A DNA stretch of 64,000 nucleotides from Polaribacter sp. (lineage in GTDB: Bacteria; Bacteroidota; Bacteroidia; Flavobacteriales; Flavobacteriaceae). Location: NCBI GenBank assembly GCA_029250685.1, contig JAQXEU010000028.1, positions 62,001-126,000 on the forward strand, read 5' to 3'. A model generated the notes under the pieces. That model worked only from the letters and a program-made list of their open reading frames with translations, made no database searches and had not been told where the DNA came from. Shown here in pieces: positions 25,419 to 32,764 of the stretch. The stretch's first letter is position 1, and each line of letters begins with the position of its first letter. Made by a program: the position numbers and the translations under genes.

Positions 25419-26576
25419 ATGTCACGTTATCATTCATTAGGGAGAATTCCAAAAAAAAGACATACAACATTCAAAAAAAAAGACGGTAGTTTATACCAAG
25501 AAGAATTATTTGGTACGGCAGGTTTTGCCGGAATGTCATCATTACTTTATCATATTCATCCGCCAACTGTTGTAACAGAAATTAAAGATAAAGGTGCTGT
25601 TATGCCAAAAATAGCGGTTGAAAAAAACATGAAAGCTTTAAGTTTTAAAGGATTTTCTTTACCTGTTGAAGAAGATTTTTTAGACAGTAGAAAAACCTTA
25701 TTTGTAAACAATGATTTGCATATTGGTTTGGCTGCACCAAAATCTTTTTCGAAAGATTATTTTTATAAAAATGGCGATGCAGATGAAATGCTTTTCATTC
25801 ATGTTGGCTCTGGAACATTAAGAACCAATTACGGAAACATCCCTTTTAAATATGGTGATTATTTAATCATTCCGAAAGGAGTTATTTATCAAATAGACTT
25901 TGACACAGAAGACAATCGTATTTTATATGTTGAATCTTTTGAGCCAATTTTTACACCAAAAAGATACCGCAATAATTTTGGGCAGTTATTAGAGCATTCT
26001 CCTTTTTGTGAAAGAGACATGCGTTTGCCTGAAAATCTAGAAACACATGATGAAAAAGGTGAGTTCTTAGTGAAAATTAAGAAACAAGGAAACATGTGGG
26101 AATATATTTATGGAAATCATCCTTTTGACGTTGTTGGATGGGACGGATTTCATTACCCATACGCTTTTTCAATTCATGATTTTGAACCAATAACAGGTCG
26201 AATTCACATGCCACCTCCAATCCACCAAACATGGGAATCCGCAGGTTTCGTTGTGTGTAGTTTTGTTCCACGTATGTATGATTATCATCCAGAAAGCATT
26301 CCTGCACCATATCACCATAGCAATATAGATTCTGAAGAATTGCTTTATTATGTTGATGGAGATTTTATGAGTAGAAACGGGATTGAAAAAGGGCAAATTA
26401 CATTGCATCCAGGTGGTGTTCCTCACGGACCTCATCCAGGAGCAATAGAAAGAAGTGTCGGAAAAAAAGAAACTGGAGAATTAGCGGTTATGATAGATCC
26501 TTTCAGACCAATGTCTATTACAGAAGAAGCATTAAAATTACAAGTAGACGATTATCATAAATCTTGGATTTTATAA
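25419..26576 (+). CDS. hmgA: Homogentisate 1,2-dioxygenase
   Basis: Opens the ring of homogentisate to maleylacetoacetate in tyrosine and phenylalanine breakdown, using Fe(II). The 385-residue cupin protein starts with YHSLGRIPKKRHTTF, has a first cupin barrel around MLFIHVGSGTLRTNYGNIPF, and metal-region histidines and glutamate toward the C-terminus (PAPYHHSNIDSEELLYYVDG; LHPGGVPHGPHPGAIE). It is shorter than the human enzyme but typical of the Bacteroidota form. A hairpin without T run (CCTGT-TTAC-ACAGG, 26598-26611) lies between it and hppD. Confidence 0.94.
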   Translation: MSRYHSLGRIPKKRHTTFKKKDGSLYQEELFGTAGFAGMSSLLYHIHPPTVVTEIKDKGAVMPKIAVEKNMKALSFKGFSLPVEEDFLDSRKTLFVNNDLHIGLAAPKSFSKDYFYKNGDADEMLFIHVGSGTLRTNYGNIPFKYGDYLIIPKGVIYQIDFDTEDNRILYVESFEPIFTPKRYRNNFGQLLEHSPFCERDMRLPENLETHDEKGEFLVKIKKQGNMWEYIYGNHPFDVVGWDGFHYPYAFSIHDFEPITGRIHMPPPIHQTWESAGFVVCSFVPRMYDYHPESIPAPYHHSNIDSEELLYYVDGDFMSRNGIEKGQITLHPGGVPHGPHPGAIERSVGKKETGELAVMIDPFRPMSITEEALKLQVDDYHKSWIL

Positions 26577-26632
26577 AAAACTCAAATAAACAATACACCT
26601 GTTTACACAGGAAAAAATAAACATCAAAGAAG

Positions 26633-27793
26633 ATGGCAAAAGAAGTAAAATCAGTAAACTACGGTTTAGAAAAAATATTTGAAGGAGCACAAGATTTCCT
26701 TCCATTGTTAGGAACAGATTATGTAGAGTTCTATGTTGGTAATGCCAAACAAGCTGCGCATTTTTACAAAACAGCTTTCGGTTTTCAATCATTAGCATAT
26801 AAAGGGTTAGAAACAGGATCAAAAGATTCTGTAAGTTATGTTTTGGTTCAAGATAAAATACGATTAGTCTTGACAACGCCTTTAAACAGCAAGTCTCCAA
26901 TCAACGATCATATTGTAAAACATGGTGACGGCGTAAAAGTTGTCGCTCTTTGGGTTGATGACGCAAGGAAAGCTTATGAAGAAACTACAAAAAGAGGAGC
27001 AAAATCATATTTAGAGCCAACCCTAGAAACTGATGAACATGGAGAAATTGTAAAAGCAGGGATATATACGTATGGAGAAACGGTTCATATGTTTGTAGAG
27101 CGAAAAAATTATACAGGAGCATTTATGCCAGGTTTTAGAAAATGGGATTCTGACTACAATCCAACTTCAGTTGGTTTAAAATACATTGACCACATGGTTG
27201 GAAATGTAGGTTGGAATCAAATGGATGTTTGGGTAAAATGGTACGAAGACGTAATGGGATTCGAAAACTTTTTATCTTTTGATGACAAGCAGATTCACAC
27301 AGAATATTCTGCCTTAATGAGTAAGGTAATGTCAAACGGAAATGGGCGCATTAAATTCCCAATTAACGAACCAGCAAAAGCCGCAAAAAAATCTCAGATT
27401 GAAGAATATTTAGATTTTTATGAAGGCTCTGGTGTACAACACATCGCTGTTGCCACAGATGACATTATCAAAACCGTAAGTCAATTAAAAGCACGTGGAG
27501 TTGAGTTTTTGCCTCCACCTCCTCAATCTTATTATGACATGATTCCTGAAAGATTAGGTGAACACCGGGAAATGATGAAAGAAGATATTGGTGAATTGCA
27601 AAAACTTTCAATTATGATTGATGCTGATGAAGAAGGATATTTATTACAAATATTCACAAAGCCTGTAGAAGATAGACCAACCTTATTTTTTGAAATCATT
27701 CAAAGAATGGGTGCTAGAGGTTTTGGAGCTGGTAATTTTAAAGCATTGTTCGAATCAATTGAAAGAGAACAAGCGAACAGAGGTACATTATAA
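26633..27793 (+). CDS. hppD: 4-hydroxyphenylpyruvate dioxygenase
   Basis: Converts 4-hydroxyphenylpyruvate to homogentisate, the substrate of the enzyme encoded just upstream. The 386-residue protein has two glyoxalase-like domains: the N-terminal VEFYVGNAKQAAHFYKTAFG and the catalytic C-terminal half with the Fe(II) ligands His in KYIDHMVGNV, His in GVQHIAVATDD and Glu in FFEIIQRMG. The C-terminal gate region (GAGNFKALFESIEREQ) is intact. It shares a transcript with hmgA. Confidence 0.97.
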   Translation: MAKEVKSVNYGLEKIFEGAQDFLPLLGTDYVEFYVGNAKQAAHFYKTAFGFQSLAYKGLETGSKDSVSYVLVQDKIRLVLTTPLNSKSPINDHIVKHGDGVKVVALWVDDARKAYEETTKRGAKSYLEPTLETDEHGEIVKAGIYTYGETVHMFVERKNYTGAFMPGFRKWDSDYNPTSVGLKYIDHMVGNVGWNQMDVWVKWYEDVMGFENFLSFDDKQIHTEYSALMSKVMSNGNGRIKFPINEPAKAAKKSQIEEYLDFYEGSGVQHIAVATDDIIKTVSQLKARGVEFLPPPPQSYYDMIPERLGEHREMMKEDIGELQKLSIMIDADEEGYLLQIFTKPVEDRPTLFFEIIQRMGARGFGAGNFKALFESIEREQANRGTL

Positions 27794-27805
27794 CTTTTAA
27801 CACAT

Positions 27806-27837
27806 AAGAGTCAAGATTAATTCTTGACTCTTTTTTT
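27806..27837 (+). terminator. Intrinsic terminator or attenuator between hppD and kynA
   Basis: AAGAGTCAAGA pairs with TCTTGACTCTT around a 5-base loop, followed by seven T. It ends only six bases before the kynA ATG, leaving no room for a separate promoter after it. Confidence 0.75.
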
Positions 27838-27843
27838 ATCAAA

Positions 27844-28764
27844 ATGAATAAAGAAGAATTACTTAAAGCAATAGAAGAAAAGTATAAAAGACTTGGGGTT
27901 CCATTAGAGACAATGCTTGAAGGTTTGTTACACAGCACACCAATTACGTATTGGGATTACATTCAGACTGATGCTTTATTAGGTTTACAAATTCCGAGAA
28001 CTACACAACCAGATGAAATGGTTTTTATCATGTATCATCAAGTTAATGAGTTATTGTTTAAAATGATTTTGTGGGAAATCGACCAAATTTCACTCTCTAA
28101 GGAAGCAATTACAGCAGGAAAATTCTCAAAACATTTAATGAGAATTAGCAGGTATTTTGATATGCTTTGTAGCTCTTTTACTGTAATGGGCGAAGGAATG
28201 GATGTTGAACAGTATTTAAAATTCAGAAATACATTAGCGCCAGCAAGTGGGTTTCAATCTGCACAATACAGAAAAATTGAATTTGCCTCAACAGAACTTA
28301 TCAATTTAATTGACGCACGTTTCAGAGATACAATTGACAGAAATTCATCCTTTAGAAATGCATTTGAGCATTTGTATTGGCAAGCAGCTGGTAAAAATCA
28401 TTCTACAGGAGAAAAATCAATTTTGATTAAACTCTTCGAAAAAAAATATATGGGAGATTTTATCGATTTTATGGAAGATTACAATGAATGCAATTTGTCT
28501 AAAAAGTTTCAACAACTACCAGAGGATGTTCAGAAAAACCCTGAATTGATAAAAGCAATGCGCCATTACGACTATACCGTAAACGTAAAATGGGTTTTAG
28601 CACATTATGATGCTGCTGGGAAATATTTAGGCGGTGGTGATAAAGATATCGAAGCAACTGGAGGAAGTAATTGGAGAAAATATATGCACCCAAAGTACCA
28701 AAGACGAATTTTCTTCCCATATTTATGGAGCGAAGAAGAACTCAAAAACTGGGGAAATTTCTAA
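27844..28764 (+). CDS. kynA: Tryptophan 2,3-dioxygenase
   Basis: A heme enzyme that opens the indole ring of tryptophan to N-formylkynurenine. The 306-residue protein has the substrate-binding FIMYHQVNELLFKMILWEID (about residues 60-79) and YLKFRNTLAPASGFQSAQYR; the proximal heme His is probably in NVKWVLAHYDAAGKYLGG, and TGGSNWRKYM near the C-terminus is typical. No other kynurenine-pathway gene is present. The terminator hairpin directly before it means its expression depends on read-through from hppD or on a promoter inside that gene. Confidence 0.95.
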   Translation: MNKEELLKAIEEKYKRLGVPLETMLEGLLHSTPITYWDYIQTDALLGLQIPRTTQPDEMVFIMYHQVNELLFKMILWEIDQISLSKEAITAGKFSKHLMRISRYFDMLCSSFTVMGEGMDVEQYLKFRNTLAPASGFQSAQYRKIEFASTELINLIDARFRDTIDRNSSFRNAFEHLYWQAAGKNHSTGEKSILIKLFEKKYMGDFIDFMEDYNECNLSKKFQQLPEDVQKNPELIKAMRHYDYTVNVKWVLAHYDAAGKYLGGGDKDIEATGGSNWRKYMHPKYQRRIFFPYLWSEEELKNWGNF

Positions 28765-28788
28765 AAAATATGAAATATTTAACATTGG

Positions 28789-28815
28789 CTGCTTGCGAAA
28801 ACAAGCAGTTTTTTT
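28789..28815 (+). terminator. Intrinsic terminator after kynA
   Basis: CTGCTTG pairs with CAAGCAG around CGAAAA, followed by seven T. Confidence 0.8.
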
Positions 28816-28848
28816 GGTTTTGGAATAGATATTGTCATTCCTTTTTTA

Positions 28849-28856
28849 TAAGTTTG
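28849..28856 (+). promoter_or_regulatory. TAnnTTTG promoter -7 box (TAAGTTTG)
   Basis: A perfect match with five bases between its G and the ATG of the DUF3108 gene. The mRNA would begin at or next to the start codon. Confidence 0.5.
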
Positions 28857-28861
28857 AAAAC

Positions 28862-29638
28862 ATGAAAAAAAATATTTTTCTTTTTATCGCATTTTGTATT
28901 GCTTTTAGTTCTTATTCTCAAGAAGAAACTACCGTTTTTAAAAAAGGTGAATGGCTACGTTATAAAATGAGCTACAGTGGTTTTTTTAAAGCTGGAAACG
29001 CAACATTATCTATTGATACAGACACTATTAACGGAAAAGAGGTTTTTCATGTGACTGGAAAAGGCTGGACAACTGGAGTTATAAAATGGTTCTTTAAAGT
29101 AAATGACACCTACGAATCTTATTTTGACAAAGAGACTATAAAGCCCTACGTATTTAAAAGGAATATTAATGAGGGTGGTTATAAAATTAACAGAGAAGTT
29201 AAATTTAATTACGAAACACAAAAAGCAACTGTTACTGATTTTAGACTTCAAACAAAAGAAAGTGTAAATTTTACAAACATACAAGACATGATGTCTTCAT
29301 TTTATTATTTAAGAAATCATGACGTCAGTAAACTAAAAGTAGGTGACGGAATTGATTTAGATATGTTTCTAGATTCTCAAGTCTACCCTTTTAAATTGCG
29401 TTTTTTAGGAACTGAAATCTTAAAAACAAGTTTTGGGAAAATTAAAACATTAAAATTTAGACCAATGGTTCAAGCTGGTCGAGTTTTTAAAGCAAACGAA
29501 AGTGTTACAATTTGGATAACAGCAGATGACAACAAAATTCCCATAAAATTGAAAGCATCACTATCCGTTGGTTCTTTAAGAGCGGAATTAGATGCTTATA
29601 AAGGTCTTGCAAATTCTTTTAAAATTATATACGATTAA
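28862..29638 (+). CDS. DUF3108 secreted protein
   Basis: The 258-residue protein starts at the ATG 28862 with a signal peptide (KKNIFLFIAFCIAFSSYSQ). The mature part follows the DUF3108 pattern: GEWLRYKMSYSGFFKAGNAT, FKVNDTYESYFDKETIKPYV, DMMSSFYYLR and VTIWITADDNKIPIKLKASL, a beta-rich fold thought to resemble LolA/LolB-like lipid-binding barrels. The function is unproven. The longer frame from 28832 would start upstream of the promoter box and is rejected. Confidence 0.85.
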   Translation: MKKNIFLFIAFCIAFSSYSQEETTVFKKGEWLRYKMSYSGFFKAGNATLSIDTDTINGKEVFHVTGKGWTTGVIKWFFKVNDTYESYFDKETIKPYVFKRNINEGGYKINREVKFNYETQKATVTDFRLQTKESVNFTNIQDMMSSFYYLRNHDVSKLKVGDGIDLDMFLDSQVYPFKLRFLGTEILKTSFGKIKTLKFRPMVQAGRVFKANESVTIWITADDNKIPIKLKASLSVGSLRAELDAYKGLANSFKIIYD

Positions 29639-29642
29639 ATTG

Positions 29643-29650
29643 TATTTTTG
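29643..29650 (+). promoter_or_regulatory. TAnnTTTG promoter -7 box (TATTTTTG)
   Basis: A perfect match, 29 bases before the TTG start of the M23 lipoprotein gene. Confidence 0.55.
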
Positions 29651-29679
29651 CGTTGGACGTTTATAAAAATTAATTTCTT

Positions 29680-30957
29680 TTGAAAAAAATAGCTTTTCTT
29701 TTACTAACATTAATCATCTTTAGTTCTTGCAAAGATGATAATCCAGAAAATATTGAAGAAATTGTAACGGTAATTGAGCCAGAAGAAGTCTTTGAATTTG
29801 GTTATAAATTAAACGATTACTTGGTCATAAATGATACTATTGAAAAAGGTGAAAGCTTTGGCGTTATTTTAGACAGACATCATGTAGATTATCCGATTAT
29901 AAATAAAATCGCTTCAAAAATAAAAGACACTTTTGATGTTAGACGAGTTAGAGCAGGAAAACCATATACAATTTTAGCAGCAAAAGATTCTACTGAAAAA
30001 GCACAGGTTTTTATTTATAAAAACAATAAAACTACTGCAACTATTGTAGAATTTAACGATTCAATAATTCATAGTTATAAATTCAGAAAAGAAATTAAAA
30101 CAATTGAAAAAGAAGTTCATGGTAAAATTTATTCTAGCTTTTCACAATCGATGGACAGCTTGCGATTAACACCAAACTTAACAAATAGAGTTGCAGATAT
30201 TTACGCTTGGACATTAGATTTTTTCAAACTTCAAAAAGGCGATACGTTTAAATTGATTTATGAAGAAAACGTTATTAACGACACTACTTTTGTTGGTTAC
30301 GGAAAAGTAAAAGCGGCAGTCTTTAATCACAGAGGGAAAGACATTTTTGCCTATAGATTTGTTCCTGACAAGAAAAGAGGTATTGTTGAATTTTATGATG
30401 GAGATGGTAATATGTTACGAAGACAATTTTTAAAATCACCCATAAAATTTCAATATAGAGTCTCTTCTAGATATGATTTAAATAGAAGAATTGCTTTATA
30501 TGGCAATAAAGTAAAAGCGCATAAAGGAACCGATTTTGCTGCAAATTACGGCACACCAATTATGGCGACTGCAAGTGGAACAGTAACAGAGTCTGCTTAT
30601 AGAAAAAGAGGAAACGGCCATTATGTAAAAGTAAAACATAACAATACCTATACAACTCAATATCTACATATGAGTCGTAGAAATGTAAAACGCGGGCAAT
30701 TTGTAAAGCAAGGAGATATCATTGGTTTTGTTGGCTCAACAGGAAGTAGTAGCGGAAATCATGTTTGTTATCGTTTTTGGAAACACGGTAAACAAGTTGA
30801 TCCGTTTAAACAAAAATTACCATCTGCAGCGCCTTTAAAAAAGAGTTTAAAACCAACTTTTTTAACACATATTTCTCCTTTAAAAGAGCAATTAGAAAAT
30901 ATTGAGGGGCTAAGTCCAAGAATAGTTGAACTAGATTCAAACAATATTACTTTTTAA
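29680..30957 (+). CDS. M23 family peptidase, lipoprotein, with HxC in place of HxH
   Basis: The 425-residue protein starts at a TTG and has a lipobox (LIIFSSC, Cys at about residue 17). A CsgG-free beta region precedes the C-terminal LytM domain. The first zinc motif HKGTDFAANYGTP (HxxxD, about residues 285-289) is intact, but the usual GPHLHFE is SGNHVCYRFWKHGKQVDP, so the third zinc-ligand His is Cys. Cys may still bind zinc, or the protein may be a non-catalytic regulator of other cell-wall enzymes like EnvC/NlpD. Bacteroidota relatives with the same change exist as far as I recall. Confidence 0.88.
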   Translation: MKKIAFLLLTLIIFSSCKDDNPENIEEIVTVIEPEEVFEFGYKLNDYLVINDTIEKGESFGVILDRHHVDYPIINKIASKIKDTFDVRRVRAGKPYTILAAKDSTEKAQVFIYKNNKTTATIVEFNDSIIHSYKFRKEIKTIEKEVHGKIYSSFSQSMDSLRLTPNLTNRVADIYAWTLDFFKLQKGDTFKLIYEENVINDTTFVGYGKVKAAVFNHRGKDIFAYRFVPDKKRGIVEFYDGDGNMLRRQFLKSPIKFQYRVSSRYDLNRRIALYGNKVKAHKGTDFAANYGTPIMATASGTVTESAYRKRGNGHYVKVKHNNTYTTQYLHMSRRNVKRGQFVKQGDIIGFVGSTGSSSGNHVCYRFWKHGKQVDPFKQKLPSAAPLKKSLKPTFLTHISPLKEQLENIEGLSPRIVELDSNNITF

Positions 30958-30975
30958 AGATTTAGAAAAAATCAA

Positions 30976-32547
30976 ATGGCTTTAAAAAACATAAATCCAA
31001 CTAAAACAAAAGCTTGGCAAAAGTTAACTTCTCATTTTGATGATATAAAAGACATTCATCTTAAAGAATTCTTTAAAAACAACACCAACAGAGCTTCTGA
31101 ATTATCAATTACTTTTGATGATTTTAAAATTGATTATTCTAAAAATAGAATTACAAATGAAACATTAGATCTATTAATTGAACTTGTAAATGAAGTTGAT
31201 TTAAAAGATGCAATCCAAAAATATTTTTCTGGTGATATAATAAATACTACAGAAAATAGAGCTGTTTTACACACTGCTCTAAGAGACTCTTCATCAAATA
31301 AAATAATTATCAATAACACAGATGTAAAACCAGAAATAAGTCTTGTTTTAAATGAGGTTGAGCTTTTTTCTGAAAAAATAATTTCTGGTGAATGGAAGGG
31401 TTTTACTGGAAAGTCAATTACAGATATTGTTAACATCGGAATTGGAGGTTCTGATTTAGGCCCAAATATGGTTGTAAATGCATTACAACATTATAAAAAT
31501 CATTTAACAACACATTTTGTTTCTAATATTGATGGTGATCATATTTCTGAAATAATCAAGAAGTTAAACCCAGAAACTACGCTGTTTATTGTCGTTTCTA
31601 AAACATTTACAACACAAGAAACTCTAACAAATTCTACCACATTTAAAGAATGGTTTTTAAAATCTGCAACTCCGAATGACATCTTTAAACATTTTGTTGC
31701 AGTATCATCTAACATTACAAAAGCAACAGAATTTGGAATCAACAAAGAAAACATTTTTCCAATGTGGAATTGGGTTGGCGGTCGTTTTTCTCTTTGGAGT
31801 GCCGTTGGACTATCAATAAGTTTATCTATTGGTTTTCAAAACTTCAAAAAGCTCCTAAAAGGCGCAGAAGAAATGGACATGCATTTTGCTTCTGCAGATT
31901 TCAATAAAAACATCCCTGTTGTTTCTGCTTTAATTGGCATTTGGTATAACAATTTTTTTAATTGCGAAACGGAAGCCATTTTACCATATTCTCAATATTT
32001 AAATATGTTTTCTGATTATTTACAACAAGCAAGTATGGAGAGTAATGGCAAAAGTGTTGATAGAAATGGTGAAAAAATCGATTATCAAACTGGAGCAATC
32101 ATTTGGGGAAATGTAGGGTCTAATATGCAACACGCATTTATGCAGTTATTGCACCAAGGAACAAAGTTGATTCCAACTGAGTTTATTGGTTTTGAAGAAT
32201 CATTATCTGGTTTAACAGTGCATCATAAAAAATTAATGGCTAATTTTTATGCTCAAACAGAAGCTTTGGCTTTTGGTAAAACCGAAGAAGAAGTCCATTT
32301 AGATTTAAAATTTAACCATCAGAGCAATAAACTGACATCATTACTTCCGTATAAAGTTTTTGATGGTAACAAACCTAGCACAACCCTATTAATTAAAAAA
32401 TTAACTCCAAATTCTTTAGGCAAATTAATTGCAACTTATGAACATAAAATTTTTGTTCAAGGGATCGTTTGGAACATTTTTAGTTTTGATCAATTTGGTG
32501 TAGAATTAGGCAAAGAGCTTGCTAATAAACACCTTAACAAACAGTAA
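30976..32547 (+). CDS. pgi: Glucose-6-phosphate isomerase
   Basis: Interconverts glucose 6-phosphate and fructose 6-phosphate. The 523-residue protein has the sugar-phosphate motif NIGIGGSDLGPNMV (about residues 153-166), VSKTFTTQETLTNS, the PGI signature VGGRFSLWSAVGLSISLSIG and the catalytic His region NVGSNMQHAFMQLLHQGT. It follows the M23 lipoprotein gene by 18 bases. Confidence 0.97.
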   Translation: MALKNINPTKTKAWQKLTSHFDDIKDIHLKEFFKNNTNRASELSITFDDFKIDYSKNRITNETLDLLIELVNEVDLKDAIQKYFSGDIINTTENRAVLHTALRDSSSNKIIINNTDVKPEISLVLNEVELFSEKIISGEWKGFTGKSITDIVNIGIGGSDLGPNMVVNALQHYKNHLTTHFVSNIDGDHISEIIKKLNPETTLFIVVSKTFTTQETLTNSTTFKEWFLKSATPNDIFKHFVAVSSNITKATEFGINKENIFPMWNWVGGRFSLWSAVGLSISLSIGFQNFKKLLKGAEEMDMHFASADFNKNIPVVSALIGIWYNNFFNCETEAILPYSQYLNMFSDYLQQASMESNGKSVDRNGEKIDYQTGAIIWGNVGSNMQHAFMQLLHQGTKLIPTEFIGFEESLSGLTVHHKKLMANFYAQTEALAFGKTEEEVHLDLKFNHQSNKLTSLLPYKVFDGNKPSTTLLIKKLTPNSLGKLIATYEHKIFVQGIVWNIFSFDQFGVELGKELANKHLNKQ

Positions 32548-32658
32548 TCTTCTCTTTAAAAAACTTAAAACTTAAAAATTTAACATTTGCCTTTCGCTTG
32601 TTAACAAACTTGTTAATATTTAAAAAGCTGTTTATCAAGTAATAATATAATATTTTAC

Positions 32659-32666
32659 TACTTTTG
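32659..32666 (+). promoter_or_regulatory. TAnnTTTG promoter -7 box (TACTTTTG)
   Basis: A perfect match, 98 bases before the TonB-dependent receptor. The 217-base gap also holds several TTAAC/GTTAA repeats (32690-32710) that could bind a regulator. Confidence 0.45.
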
Positions 32667-32764
32667 AATATCTTAATTTTTTGTTAATACTTAACATTAA
32701 GTTAACATTGCAACTGTAAAAATTCAGGATTTTTGCAAAACATTTAATAACTTAAAATTTCAAA

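Noticed and set aside
26598-26611. CCTGT-TTAC-ACAGG hairpin between hmgA and hppD as a terminator
   Set aside because: The stem is short and is followed by an A run, not T; at most it could affect mRNA processing.
32690-32712. GTTAA/TTAAC inverted repeats before the TonB receptor as an operator
   Set aside because: The match is imperfect and such motifs are common by chance in AT-rich sequence; I mention it only in the promoter entry.
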